Position numbers and translations under genes: made by a program. Positions 46,294 through 58,063 of a stretch of DNA of 64,000 nucleotides are shown here, piece by piece. Origin of the DNA: Ottelia alismoides (lineage: Eukaryota; Streptophyta; Magnoliopsida; Alismatales; Hydrocharitaceae); assembly GCA_037367405.1 (NCBI GenBank), contig JAZKJV010009331.1, positions 1,550,001 through 1,614,000 on the forward strand, read 5' to 3'. Numbering within the stretch: position 1 is the first letter of the stretch; each line of letters opens with the position of its first letter. The notes under the pieces are model-generated. The model did no database searches. It was not told the DNA's origin and was given only the letters and a program-made list of their open reading frames with translations.

Positions 46294-46938
46294 TGTTGGC
46301 ACAAGACCGTCGAGTATCGATAATTATTAATGGAATGTCGTTGCTATCGCCAAAAATCCCGTAACAAACAAATAAATTTTTTTCCTTCTCTCGTTGCAAA
46401 ATAATTACAAAGAATAATGTGGAGCAAGAGGAAATTTTGCTACTTATTTACCTGTATAGTGGACAAGATCGAACTTAGGGAGGCTACAATTCCCGAGAGT
46501 TATCCAAATAATCGATGAAAATCAATTAAGAGAAAAGTAGAAATCTCAAAGGCAAATTATCCTTGTTTTTTGTGGAATTTTATGTTTTTATTTTCTTTTT
46601 AATTTTTTTATTTCTATTTTTTATTTTTCTGATTTTTAAAATTTTAATTATTTTAATTATGCAATTTTTTAAAATAAAGAACAATATGCAGAAAAGAAGA
46701 ACTACGCAGACCAAACCTTTTTTTGTATTTTTTAATTATATCTAAAATGTTAAGAAAAATTTATAGAAAATATATTTGCGTTTTAAAGATTTTGAAATTT
46801 TTTTGGGAATTTTTGTGGAATTTTCAGATGTTTTTGTATTTTTCTAAAAATCATATAGTGACAAAACGGAGAACCAATGCATAACTTGGAATATTTTACA
46901 GTTTAAAAATATTTTAAGTACCCAAAATTCCTAGCAAT

Positions 46939-46947
46939 TATTTTTTT
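46939..46947. repeat. 9-bp target duplication of the foldback MITE, left copy
   Basis: TATTTTTTT here against TATTTTTAT at 47210-47218. Eight of nine bases match. The empty site in the other LTR is near 55999-56015 (AGCAATTATTTTTATGAT). Confidence 0.7.
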
Positions 46948-47209
46948 GGGTTTCTATTAGTTGTTCCCTTCTATGATATTGCAATTTTAGTTATGCCCCT
47001 CCTTTTTTGGAATATCAGTTATGCTCCTATCTTCTTGCAAAATTCACAATTCTACCCTTTTGTAATATCAATTATGACCCTACTTTACCTTAACAAAAGG
47101 GCATGACTGTGAATTTTGCAAGAAGGTAGGGGCATAACTGATATTCCAAAAAAGGGAGGGGCATAACTAAAATTGCAACATCTCAAAGGGGCACAACTGA
47201 CAAAAACCC
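46948..47209. mobile_element. Foldback MITE, Mutator-like by target length
   Basis: A 262-bp insertion present only in the left LTR of element F. It begins GGGTTTCTATTAGTTGTTCCC and its end is nearly the inverse (GGGGCACAACTGACAAAAACCC). Inverted arms of over 100 bp extend almost to the centre: TTAGTTATGCCCCTCC and TTTTTTGGAATATCAGTTATG on one side pair with their complements on the other. It is non-coding. The near-perfect 9-bp target duplication fits the Mutator superfamily; the transposase family is inferred, not shown. Confidence 0.8.
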
Positions 47210-47839
47210 TATTTTTATGATAAAATTGGTACAAATATCTACAAACAGAGACTAAAATCAAAAATTTTAGATTTTTCTTTATTTTTCTACCATTTTTTAA
47301 GATTTTTTGTTTTCTACAATTTTTTTGAGTTTTATAAATGATTAAAGAACAAAAATTGGACTGAAATTAAAATATAACAAAATACACCTACACTATTTTT
47401 TTGTAATTTTTCAGTAAATTTTTGAATTTTTATGAATTTATTAATTTCAGGTAGTCAAAAAGATGATGTTTTAGATTTTTTCAAACTATTAAAACTCAAA
47501 AAGATGCTGGAAAAACACAATGTTTAGACCGATAGCAGGAACATGCACAATTTTTTTTGAAATTTTTTAGAACAATAAAAACATTTATTTCATTCAAAGA
47601 GGACAAGGAGGTTATTATCTGGAACACCGGGACTTGATTGAAAATAATGGAAGTTTTTTGCACTAAATAAAGAACGGAAATAAAATGATGGGGGAAAGCT
47701 TGTAATTTACCCACTAAAAGCGTGCGACACACGTACTGGATGTTAGTAGGGGCACTTCTATAATTTTGAAAAACTCTAAGGGCCTTGACGTAATTTCCCA
47801 ATATTATTTATTTTAAAAAACATGCGCTAGGGTTCCTTC

Positions 47840-48310
47840 ATGTTCTTTGAACAGGATGGAGAGGGGGCAGGGCTGCCGCCCTCCTTCTCTTCTACGTACG
47901 AGGAGGTTGATGCTCGCGGGCAGATGGGCGGCTCTGGCCTGGCGTCTACTGTCGGGAGGAGATGGTCGGAGGGCACGAAGGCTGGGCAGCACCGGTGACT
48001 ACGCGCCACCGTGTGATGGGCCATCGCATGTAATGGAGACCGCAGCAGGGCGATCTAGACGACGGATGGGGCTGCAACACGCTGGGAAGCTCCGCCCGTG
48101 AGCGGGGGGTGGTCGGGCGCAATCGGGGGTTATGGGGCACTGCGGGTGGCGCCGGCGCCTGGGGGCAGTTGCTGGAAGCAGAACGGGTCGTCGAGCATGG
48201 CAGGGTCCTATGGTGGTGATGGTGGTGCGACGCGGGCTGCTGGGAAATGCGAGGCATCGCACATCGGTGAAGGGCTTGGCGGCTGGAAGATGCGTGCGGT
48301 GGACGAGCAA
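47840..48310 (-). other. GC-rich block in the element F LTR
   Basis: Counterpart at 56660-57110. Open frames on both strands differ between the two copies, so none is called as a gene. A possible 5' splice site, AAGGTGAGATCC on the sense strand, lies at about 57592 in the right LTR; in the left LTR the corresponding region near 48790 is diverged. Confidence 0.5.
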
Positions 48311-49957
48311 CTGGCCTACTTTTTTTTATTATTTTTTATATTTTTTTATAAAAATTATAGCAGATATACATAAAACATCTTTTATTTTTTTATTCAGGGA
48401 ATGCAAACAGAACTTCAAAATAGTTTTTTTAAATTTTTTTATGTTTATTTTCCTACAAAACAAAGATTGGATATAAACAACAACTATATTTTTATATTTC
48501 TTTTATTTATAAACAAAAGTGGAATGGTGAATGGGTCGGATCTTTCGATTGTGATGGAATTGATCTGGAGATCCGGTCACTATATGTGATCGGAAGTGAT
48601 AGATTGCGTGAGGTATAAAAATAACACGTAGAGATCGAGAGAATGAGACGAAAACTCGAGTCTATGGTAGATTAAATCCTGATGGTGGTGATTCTAAGAT
48701 CTAGATAAAAAATTGAGAACGAAGAGAAAATGTGAGAAAATAAATCTATGATTAATCTAGATAAAAATAAGAAAAAAGAATGGATATACCCTTACGATCA
48801 AAAAGACCTTGATCACCTCGATGAAGGCCGACGCGCTGTAACCGGACGACACGGAGGCTAGGCAACCTTCTACGATAAGAAGTCTCTCAGAGATCGGGAT
48901 CCTCTCATCAAAGATTGATCAAGTTGGAATGTGGGTGAAGGAGCCATATAAATAGAAAATATAATGGAGATGAATTTTGAATTATTGACTTTTTGGATAA
49001 AGATAAGAGATAAAATTGAAATGAGATAAAGATAAAAAGATAACTGTCAAAAAATATTTACAAAAATGAAATAATTTTTTTGAATTTTTGTCAATTTATT
49101 TATTGGAGAATTAAAAGTAATTTTTTTTATTTTTGTGGAAGTTAGTTTAGAAAAATAAATATATACATATGCTATATACATATATGACATTATATACATG
49201 GGTAAATGAGAAATATGGTTTTTTTTATTTTTTTATTTTGAAAAAATTAGTAAAAAATATTTACAAATATATACAAATACAATATGTACAAAATACGTGG
49301 GAAAATTGCACAAACCACCCCAAAAAACCAATTTTTTACTCGTAACTCCAACAATTATGAAAATACAGCCATTTTAAAGATAATTAAATTTAGAATCCAA
49401 TGAAAGTGAGATTGGTTTAATTTGAGTTCATATGGAGCCGGAATTGGTCTTTCAATTAGTGCTTAGTGGCTTTTTCCATGTGTGGTTGTTTTTATTCTTT
49501 ACATGATTTAATTGTGCAATTATTTTTATTAATTAGAACACATTTTTATTTACAACTTTGATTTTGAAATTTATTTGATTTGAGGTCAATTAATATACAA
49601 ATAAAATAGTGAAGTATACAAATATACTAGCACACAAAATTTTTGGATTTTCTGAATAAAGACCCTATCTCCTCCTACTTTATTCCTAGTCGATCAGGTC
49701 AATTCTTGACCTTCTCTCAGGGTTCGAGTCAGCCTGTATCTATTAAATATATACAGTCTTCTTTTTTCAACTTTCTTTTCTTTATTTTTCCTTTCTTTCT
49801 TTGTTTATTCATTTTAGGTTAAAATGGTAAGAAGTGTACAATATTTACACACAAATGCAAGTTAGTAAGGATATGGAGTTAGTGTTATGTACATGTGTTT
49901 TATAAGGGATTTTAAGCTATAATAAATGAATAAAGATGACGAATTGCATATTCATCA

Positions 49958-49968
49958 TCCCCCTATGC
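49958..49968 (-). other. Element F polypurine tract
   Basis: On the minus strand GCATAGGGGGA abuts the LTR start TGATGAAT. It is preceded by GGGACTAGCAAAGG, as in C and D. Confidence 0.8.
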
Positions 49969-51525
49969 TTTACCTTTGCTAGTCCCGTAGCAAATACTTA
50001 TTTGAAAGAATAAGTGAAGAAAAAGAAAAAGAAAGGGAAAATTAAGAAAGTAGGACAATATTCAGTATTAAACTTGTCTTCGTAAAATTGTAGTTTGGAG
50101 CTCTGTCGAACCTTTGCATTATTAGTGTGTCGGCTACTTAACGAGAGATGGATTTAAAACCTAATAGCCTCTAAGTTCCACAGGACTACTATTCATGACA
50201 GCTCAACAGTTAGGTCAGAACAAGTCTACGTACACCTATTCTTATGACTATGAATCTTTACTTGTATGGTGTAAATGAGGTATAGCTCCCAATCTCAAAA
50301 GTAGCAAAGAAACAGCCACCCTCAAAAAGGTAACTCTAGTTCCCAGGTCTAGCAACTCTTTCCTCGAGGAGCGGAGATATTCCCTTCTAAGTTCAAGTAC
50401 AACCAGCTCAAGAAGAGGGGATGGAGAAAAGAATGGATGGTAACCAGTGTAGATATCTATCCTTGGATGCATGCCCAGTGTAGCCAAGTCATCGGCTGCA
50501 AGCTTACAAGAATTTGTCTTTGAAGCTCTTATTGAATTCTTTTATATCCTTGTATATACATTCCGGTAGGCATTTTACTTTTCAATCAGGCCTGTCCACT
50601 TTTGGAGATTCTGCATTTTTCATACTTTTTTTGAAAGAACAAACAAGGTACATCATGTACATAAGGAGTTTTTTCCTCTCGAGCTAGTTGATTTTCCCTC
50701 TTTTAAAGCATTATTGCAACCCCACAACATCCTGTCTTTAGACCTCAACATCTCTAGACCAGGTTGAGATGCACTTCCTTCCCTAGAGGAAGACAAGAGG
50801 TTCCACCTAGATGTACTTCCCTCATATGCTACCCCAAGCCAAAAGATTTTGCCTCCTCACTACCTCATCCATGAAGAGCTACGTGTAGAGTGCTTGTCCA
50901 AGATAAGCCACGGTCTGAAAGAATAATGCGTGTGTTGTTAAATGTTCTACTTAGACTAATCAAGATGATATGTGAACATAGTCTAATGTACTCGAAGAAT
51001 TAAGTCACTAGAACTTGAAAAGTCTTAACTCCATTTCTTGTAAGGTTCCTCTGAAATTAAGTGTATTAAGGCCCAACTAAGCTCCATTCTTCAATTTTAT
51101 CCCAGACTTAGTTTAAATGTCAATACTATCATGAAAAATGCACATGCAAATGAAGGAAAATAAGAACAATGCATGAAAGCTTCTCTTTTTTTTTGAAAAA
51201 ATGATGCACATGTGAAAAGAACACATTTAAAAAAAATTCTAATTTTGAACTTTTTATGAATTTTGCAGAAAAATGCAAATTAAAAAGAAAGTTTTTTTTA
51301 ATTATGCAAGTTTGTGTAGTTTTTTGTTTTTTTAGTTTTTTTTTCAAGAAGGAAAAAGGGTTAGTAAAATATATACAAGTACATACAAGATTTTTTAATT
51401 TTTGTTTTTTTTGTTTTGTTTGTTTTTTTGTTTTGTTTTTTTTATTTTTTGGTTGTTTTTTTTGTTTTTTTATTTCACACATGGATTTTACAAAAAGTAT
51501 ATACATTAACCCCCAAATAAACATA
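49969..51525 (-). other. Element F post-coding region
   Basis: Non-coding. Collinear and similar to element C 11231-12780 over much of its length (ATTCCCTTCTAAGTTCAAGT, CTCAAGAAGAGGGG, TATGCTACCCCAAGCC). The part at 51190-51480 is low complexity (long T runs with TTTTGTTTT repeats); the open frames there are artefacts of composition. Confidence 0.6.
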
Positions 51526-51529
51526 TTAG

Positions 51530-51955
51530 AAGTACGAGTTATATCTAAAGTATATATACAATATATACGACACCTCCTATACTTAGCTCAAACTATGTCC
51601 TCATAGTGATCAGAGATCGACAAAGGAAGACATAACTCGTGCTAAGTATAGAAAAGTGAAAAGACTCATATGGTACAACAACTTAAAGAAAAAATAAAAA
51701 GAAGAGAAGTTGGTGATCCCCTTCTATACTTAGGATCAAGTAATCCTAAGTATAATAGACTGTACAAAAGGGGGAAACCGATGCACAGAATAAACAGACT
51801 CAAAAATAAAAAGATGATGTGAACAACATCACCCCCCTATACTTAAGGAAGAGTATCCCTAAGTACATGAAACAACAAGAGTTATGAACAACATAAATAT
51901 GAACAACACAAATCATCACCCCCTATACTTAGGATAAAGCACATCCTAAGTATAG
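51530..51955 (-). other. Hairpin and polypurine-like array of element F
   Basis: The clearest hairpin has a perfect 13-bp stem: 51923-51935 (CTATACTTAGGAT) with 51943-51955, loop 7 nt. A second has 12-bp arms 51725-51736 and 51743-51754. A diverged one is near 51838-51875. The large one runs from about 51578 to 51651 (CTATACTTAGCTC ... GCTAAGTATAG). Next to it, AAGTACGAGTTAT at 51530-51543 can pair with ATAACTCGTGCT at 51632-51643. On the sense strand the array begins about 95 nt after the stop codon at 52050. Confidence 0.82.
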
Positions 51956-52049
51956 CATATACACACACACACAGAAAAGGGGTGAATGATAAAACGAAAG
52001 AAGAAAGAGTGAAACGAAAGGATATACATGAGGAATGGATGTACAAAGA

Positions 52050-52696
52050 TCAAGAAGGTCGAAAACGAACCTTCTTGTAGGACTGCTGAGGTATGGATTT
52101 GACAAGGTGAAGGTCGATATTTGGATTATCATGAGATATGAACTGATACGGATTGACCAAGAATGTATCCTCGGCGGTTTAAGATTGTGTAGGCCTAAAA
52201 CGATTAGTGGAAGTAGTATGGCCATGTTCGTCCAAGGAAATCTCACAAATATCAAAGTAAAATGTCTCGAATTCATTATCCGAAAAAGTAGGATCAATTT
52301 CAGCCCGGCGTGCCTCTACCAGATGACCATCTTTATCAAAAGGCCCAAATTCCTGTATTAAAGCAATCAAATCAAATTTTGTCTGATCGGTCTCATCTGA
52401 ATCAGGGTGAATAGGAATGGACTCATCAGTGGAAGTAGTCAAATCACATCCGTCCTGTCTAGTTTCAGAGTTTGCCTTCCGCTCTAGGGTGTCTATCACG
52501 TAAATCCTGTGGATGTCATCAATGCATTGCCACATACCAGAAGGGGCAACTCCAAGGTCTATGCTTTTCGAGTCATCCTCCTTCAAGAGGAATTCTTGGG
52601 TTTCCTCTAGCATATAACAAGAATCTCAGATGTTATCATCGACGTCAAATTACTTGGGGTTGGATAACCGGGCATGCTCTAATGGGATGCATGTCT
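52050..52696 (-). pseudogene. Element F protein, acidic C-terminal tail
   Basis: From 52613 a frame runs to a TAA at 52179-52181 and then, in the same frame, on to a TGA at 52050-52052. The tail is acidic (DDSKSIDLG, DESIPIHPDSDETDQTKFD, DPTFSDNEFETFYFD) and its last residues are YKKVRFRPS. Element D ends RKKVRHKPS at the corresponding point, so the terminus is conserved between two otherwise diverged elements. A single premature stop and a shift relative to the protease frame (52697-53149) are the visible defects. Confidence 0.7.
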
Positions 52697-53149
52697 CTAC
52701 TTAGTAGTGGATGTAGTAATCAACACATCTCTCCCTACATCAGAACGGAAGCGAATCTCTCTTGAACGATAATCAGTAACGGCTCCTGTGGCGGTGAGGA
52801 AAGGTCGTCCCAGGATGATTGGAGGGTGCTCCACAGGGGTGGAGGTCTCCATGGGCATTACAACAAAATTCAATGTGAAATTCATGCCCTTAATGAGAAT
52901 GACAATGTTTTCTATAATACCCTTTGGCCTCTTGATAGATCCATCAGCAAATTGAACTACTATTCTGGTTTTCTTGAGAGTCCCAAGATGAAGAGAGTAT
53001 ACTATAGAGAAGGGTATTATATTGATTGAAGAATCGTTCAGGAGTGTGTTATCACAAAAGTTGTCAGAGATGGAGTATCTCACAAGAGGTATGGTAGTGT
53101 TCCCTTTCTTAAAATATGGACGGTGAGAGATGGCATAGGTAGTGGCCAT
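52697..53149 (-). pseudogene. Element F retropepsin-like domain with deleted active site
   Basis: 150 open codons. After a MATTYAIS segment that corresponds to MATYLMIG in D and RATCFAIQ in C, the domain follows the retropepsin pattern: VVQFADGSIKRPKGIIENIV, then PPIILGRPFLTATGAVTD. At the active site, where A and C have LLDNGSSIN, this copy reads LLNDSSIN at 53015-53044. One residue is missing and no D-x-G remains, so it cannot be a working protease. The rest of the fold is well kept. It shares a frame with the preceding segment, separated by a stop near 53180. Confidence 0.78.
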
Positions 53150-53179
53150 GGTCAGGATGTGATGCTCAGATCTTCTCCT

Positions 53180-53437
53180 TCACTTTCTCTTCTTGTGTTG
53201 AGGAGTAGATAAATCTGTCATGTCCTGTTGAAGTGGGGCTTTAATGATCTCGTGAATGGTGGCTACCACTTCAGGTTCAGTCAACTTTTTTTTGAATTTT
53301 TGGACCTCCTCCATACAAGGGAGGAGGTTGGAATCAGCATTTACACAAGGATTGCCAAGTGCAGTCTTTATAATGGAGTCCTCGGGGTCAACGTAGGGAC
53401 ATGTGGTGGATGATTGTTTGGGAAATTTGTTTGGCAT
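53180..53437 (-). pseudogene. Element F protein, middle segment
   Basis: 85 open codons containing EDSIIKTALGNPCVNADSN, which aligns with element D (DDICRPIKSPCINVDHG). A charged helical stretch follows (EEVQKFKKKLTEPEV) and the end is lysine-rich (HKKRK). The frame is open upstream to about 53530, overlapping the N-terminal frame in a -1 relation, as in element D. No domain is recognised. Confidence 0.55.
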
Positions 53438-53496
53438 GGGTGCCCTCTCCTCATAAAATGAATCAATAATGTGTATCCCATAGTCTTTTTGGATTT

Positions 53497-53880
53497 TTAA
53501 AATGTTCTCATTTTTTGTATTTTGGGTGATTGCAAGTTCTCGTGATTATCCTCAAGTGATTCCATATCCTCAAATAGTGGAGCAGCGTTCTTGCTCTCAT
53601 TAATGTTAAATAGATTGGAAATCCTCGAATTCATATGCTTCATCATCTGGTTCAATGTATCAAGTGTAGAAATCATGAAAGGTGACTCCAAAATCCCAAG
53701 ATCGGATGGGTTGAATGAGGGTGGGTGAGAATCAGAGTCCATCGCCTGAAATAATGGGTTAAGTGGATATGCACAAAAATCAGGAGGAAAGTCCTCCTGG
53801 AAAAAGGAAGGTTGATCGTCTGGAGAGTGCGAGAAGTCCGAGAAGATCGGATTAAAATAACTCCAATCGGCCATCTTCAA
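53497..53880 (-). CDS. Element F protein, N-terminal part
   Basis: 127 codons; the better start is the second ATG at 53874 (MADWSYFNPIFSDFS), which is directly preceded by a pyrimidine-rich TCTTTTGTTTTG tract ending AAG, as in element D. It is rich in F, P, S and D at first, then has a predicted helical part (LDTLNQMMKHMNSRISNLFNI). There is no known domain. The product would continue into the next segment only through a -1 shift. It occupies the place where gag would be in element C but has no gag core. Confidence 0.5.
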   Translation of the reverse strand: MKMADWSYFNPIFSDFSHSPDDQPSFFQEDFPPDFCAYPLNPLFQAMDSDSHPPSFNPSDLGILESPFMISTLDTLNQMMKHMNSRISNLFNINESKNAAPLFEDMESLEDNHENLQSPKIQKMRTF

Positions 53881-55348
53881 AACAAAAGACGGGATCGAGA
53901 GAGCATGAGGGTCAAGTCAAAAGATATGGAGAAAAAGGCGCAAATGTACAGAAGGACTGAGTATGCACACAAGCAATCAAACACAACACAAACCCCCACT
54001 TCATCAACTGAATTCAATGTGAAGACCGTGAGGCTCGGTCAATTATCTTGTCAATTTTAGAGTTTGGTGAAAATACAATCTATTAGAGCGGTTAGAGCGA
54101 GCTGATAGGAACCGAATGCTTTAGGAGACTGGCCTAATCCCAAAGTTAGATCTTTCCAAGCTAGTATGAATTACGGACCATTTACCGGCTACCCAATTAA
54201 TTCAAGCTGTTAAGTACGTTGTGGGCTGCTTTACCAGCTATCGGAGAGATCCTCACTGGAGAACGACTAACCCAATATAGTAGTCTGAAAAGAGTTCGGT
54301 CATGGTTCTATCCTAGTGTGCGGGTCGCTCTCTCGCTACATACAAAAAAACAATGAGATGGTTACTCTCCCCAAAAAAAATTATTTTTCCATGTCTTTAT
54401 TTTAGGGTTGAATTTTGTTTAGCAATCCCGCATTTTAGGTAGTTGTCACTTGGTTAAAATATTTTCAAAGAATTGCCTACTGAGTGTCCAATTTTATTTT
54501 TAATTTATGTGAGTGAAAACAAGGAAGGATATCGGAAATGCCAATGCGCGATTAAAAATAATGATGCATGCAGGAGTTAGAGATGCGTACCTTATCGCCA
54601 GCACTCTACATGCAAGTGATCCACACAGAATTGAAATAAACTATCCTATATGATGCAAGTGAACGTCCTAGATGATAGCTTCTATTAACGGGCAAGAACA
54701 AGTTAATTTGACTAAGTCCAAATTACGCTCTACTCTATAGGTACAGAAATTATTTTTTAGGGTATTTGGACCTAATTAATTACCAGGCTCAAGAAAATTA
54801 ATTAAAGCAATCCAGAGGTTCCTCACAAAATACGCGTGAAACAAAGAAAAATAAAAGGCGATGAAAACAAAATCGGTGAGGTCCCCCAAGTGCACCGGCA
54901 CTAGGTGAAACAAACCCGCAACAAATGAATGTTCGTTTACAAAAGTTCAAATGCTAGAAATAAATCTCATTCTCTCTCTCTCTTTTTCGTCTCCTTTAAT
55001 TCTTCTTCTTCTCCTCATCTCACGCTATCCTACGGCTTGGTGAATAATCAAGCCGCCTCCATGTTGCTTGGGTGCTTTGGCTCTCCTAGGATCACCTCCT
55101 TTGCTCCGCAAGCTCTCGCAAGAAAAAGAAGAGAGAGAATGTGTAAGAAACACAATTATCAAATAAGAGAAAAAAAGAAATGAAACAGTGAATCTGAACA
55201 ATGGAGTGAATGTGGAAAAATATACACAAATATACAACCAAGAATATCATGTCAAAAGAGAAACCTAACTACCCCCGTTACGCTTCTCCGGCAGCAGAGC
55301 CATTTTGTTGGAACAGAAAATTTGGGTTTTTTTATTTTTTATTTTATA
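53881..55348 (-). other. Element F 5' leader, non-coding
   Basis: About 1.47 kb between primer-binding site and coding region. It shares blocks with the element C leader (GGCTCGGTCAATTA at about 54031, GCGGGTCGCTCTCTCG at about 54321). A (TC)n tract lies at 54968-54985. Near 55286-55313 is a second primer-site-like sequence. Confidence 0.55.
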
Positions 55349-55366
55349 TCCCCGGCAACGGCACCA
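55349..55366 (-). other. Element F primer-binding site (tRNA-Asp)
   Basis: On the minus strand TGGTGCCGTTGCCGGGGA, one base different from the perfect site in element D. Six bases separate it from the LTR. Confidence 0.85.
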
Positions 55367-55372
55367 TTTTAT

Positions 55373-57998
55373 TGTACTATAGGCTCTTCAAGGTTCGATA
55401 ATTATTAATAGAATGTCGTTGCTATCCCCAAAAATCATGTGACAAATAAACAATTTATTTTCTTCTCTCTCTACAAAATAATTACAAAGAATAGTGTGGA
55501 GTAATAGAAATTTTTGCTACTTATTTACTTGTATAGCGGATAGGATTGTACTCAGGGAGGCTACAAATCCTGAGGGTTATTCAAATAATCGATGAAAATC
55601 AATTAAGAGAAAAGTAGAAATCTCAAAGGAAAACTAACCTTAGTTGTTATGGAATTTTTATCTTTTTATTTTTTATTTCTATTTTTTTATTTTCTGATTT
55701 TTAAATTTTTAATGATTTTAATTTTACAATTTTTTTATTTTTAAATAAAGAACAATATGCACAAAAGAAGAACTACAAACACTAAACTATATTTGTAATT
55801 TTTAATTATATCTAAAATGCTCAGAAAAAATCAGAGAAAATATTTTTGGAATTTAAAGATTTTGAAATATTATTGGGAATTTTTGTGGAATTTTCAGATG
55901 TTTTTGTATTTTCTAAAAATCAAACAGAGACAAAACAGAGAAGCAGTGCACAGCTTCGTGTAATTTACAGCTTAAAAATATATTAAGTCCAAAACTACTA
56001 GCAATTATTTTTATGATAAAATAGAGAATAATATCTACGAAAAGAGATTGAAATCGAAATTTTTGGATTTTTCTTTAATTTTCTACATTTTTTTAAGTTT
56101 TTTCACTTTTCACATTTTTTTTTGAGTTTTATAAGTGATTAATGGACAAAAATTGTATTGAAATTAAATTATTACAAAATACACCTACCCTAATTTTTTT
56201 AAAATTGTTGGGTAAATTTTCTATTTTTTTTGAAATTTTTTAATTTTAGGCAGACAAAAATATGTTGTTTTTTATTTGTTAGAAATACCAAATGGCAACA
56301 AAATACTATGAAAAATTTATACAATGTTTAAAACACATAACAGGAGTATGCACAATTTTTTTGAAAATTTTCAGAACAATAAAAACATTTATTTCATTCA
56401 AAGAGGGAAAGCAAGTTATTGTCTGGAATACAAGGACTAGATTGCAAATAATGGAAGTTTTTTGCATGAAATGAAGAACAGAAATAAAATGCTGGCGGAA
56501 AGCCTATAATTTACCCACTAAATGCGTGCGACGCACATGCTGGATGTCGGTAGGGGCACTTCTATAATTTGAAAAACTCCAAGGGCCTTGATGCAGATTC
56601 CCTATTTTTCTAATTTAAATAACATGCCCTAGGGTTCCTTCCTGTTCTTCAAATAGGATGGAGAGAGGGCTTGGTCGCCGCCCTCCTTCTCTTCCATGCG
56701 CGAGGACGTTGATGCTTACGGGTGGATGGGCGGCTCTGGGCTGGCATTTGTTGTCGGGAGGAGATGGCTGGAGGGCACGTGGGTTGGGCAGCGCCAGTAA
56801 CTGCATGCTATCGTGTGACGGGAGACCGCGCAGAAGGGCAGCTGCAGCAGGGGCGATTTGGACGGTGGAAGGGGCTAAGACACGCTGGGAAGCGCCGCCC
56901 GTGAGCGGGGGGCGGCCGGGCACAATCGAGGATGCGGGGGCACCGCTGGCGGCACTGCCGCCAGGGGGCAGTTGCTGGAAGCAGAACGGGTCGTCGAGCG
57001 CAGTAGGGGCTCGCGGTTGCGATGGTGGTGTGGTGCGGGATGCTGGGAGATGCTGGGTGACGTGCGCCGGTGAAGGGCTTGGTGGCTGGAAGATGTGCGC
57101 GGTGGACGGGCGGCCGACCTGCTTCTTTTTTTTTGATTTTTTTCATAAAACCTGTTGCTGATATAAATAAAACATCTTTTATTTTTTCATTCAGGGAATG
57201 TAAACAGAACTTCAAAATAATATTTTTTAATTTTTTATGATTTTTTAATTTTCTTGCAAAATAAAGATTAGAGATAAACACCAACTATATTATATTTTCT
57301 TAATTTTTTATTTATTTATAAACAAAAGATCTGAATGGGTCAGATCTTGCGGTCGTGATGGAATGGATCCGAAGATCCGGTCACCGTACATGACCGAAAG
57401 TGAGAGATTGCGTGAGGTAGAAAAAGAACGCGGAGAGATCGAGAGAATGAGATGAAAACTCGAGTCGGTGGCGGGTTAAATCGTGATGTTGGCGATTCTA
57501 AGATCTAGATAAAAAATGACAACGAAGAGAAAATGCGAGAAAATAAATCTACGATTAATCTAGGAAAAAAATAAGAAAAAAGAATGGATCTCACCTTAGG
57601 ATCGGAAAAGACCTTGATCACCTCGACGAAGGCCGACGTGCTGTCACCGGACGGCTCGAAGGCTAGGCACCCTTCTACGACAAGAAGGCTCTCGGAGATC
57701 GGGCTCCTCTCACCAAAGATTGATCAATTTGGAATGAGGGAGAAGGAGCCATATAAATAGAAAAGATAGTGAAGATTAAATTTGAATTTTTGACTTTTTG
57801 GATAAAGATAAGATATAAAATTGAAATGAGATAGAGATACAAAAATTAACTTTTTTGAATTTTCATCACTTTATTTATTGGAAAATTAAAAGTTAACTTT
57901 TTATTTTCGTTGAAGTTAGTTTTGAAAAATAAATATATACATATGCTACATACATATATGACATTATATACATGGGTAAATGAGTAAATTGGTTTTTT
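55373..57998 (-). repeat. Element F 5' LTR, truncated
   Basis: Aligns with 46294-49240 of the left LTR, without the MITE. Homology stops near 57998 (GGTTTTTTAA); the part matching 49220-49957, including the sense-strand start of the LTR, is absent. Beyond it lies a short piece of copia LTR E, so one deletion removed the ends of both. Confidence 0.82.
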
Positions 57999-58061
57999 AA
58001 ATATATACGATCTCATCCTCATACATCCATGATTCGCTTAAGGATCTTCCCATATCCTTCA
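57999..58061 (+). repeat. Element E 5' LTR, residual 3' end
   Basis: About 60 bases ending CCCATATCCTTCA, the same LTR terminus as element B. Most of the downstream half of LTR E, about 1 kb, is missing here. Confidence 0.65.
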
Positions 58062-58063
58062 AG

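Larger units (their letters stand above)
46294..49957 (-). repeat. Element F 3' LTR
   Basis: Starts TGTTGGCACAAG on the plus strand and ends GCATATTCATCA before the polypurine tract, so on the sense strand it starts TGATGAATATGC. It aligns with 55373-57998 and contains the 262-bp foldback insertion at 46948-47209 that the right LTR lacks. A GC-rich block lies at 47840-48310. The sense-strand beginning has the TGATGAAT / ATTCGTCA inverted repeat seen in elements C and D. Confidence 0.85.
46294..57998 (-). mobile_element. Element F: non-autonomous Athila-like LTR retrotransposon
   Basis: An 11.7 kb element on the minus strand with left LTR 46294-49957, interior 49958-55372 and a right LTR 55373-57998 that is missing its outer roughly 0.7 kb. 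It has a tRNA-Asp primer-binding site with one mismatch, a polypurine tract and the conserved hairpin array. Coding sequence covers only an N-terminal region, a protease-like domain and an acidic tail (52050-53880), the same layout as element D; gag core, RT and integrase are absent. Its post-coding region matches element C better than D. Target duplication cannot be checked because the right end is deleted. Confidence 0.85.

Noticed and set aside
47827..48310. Overlapping 84-114 codon frames in the element F LTR
   Set aside because: Frames are not kept between the two LTR copies, and histidine/arginine-rich translations are typical of GC-rich antisense shadows.
51129..51606. 131- and 116-codon lysine-rich or phenylalanine-rich frames
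   Set aside because: They come from long T runs and TTTTGTTTT repeats; homopolymer composition suppresses stops.
46294..58061. Element F as part of element C or D families
   Set aside because: LTR sequences differ; F shares the post-coding region with C and the protein layout with D but its LTR body aligns with neither, so it is kept as a separate family.
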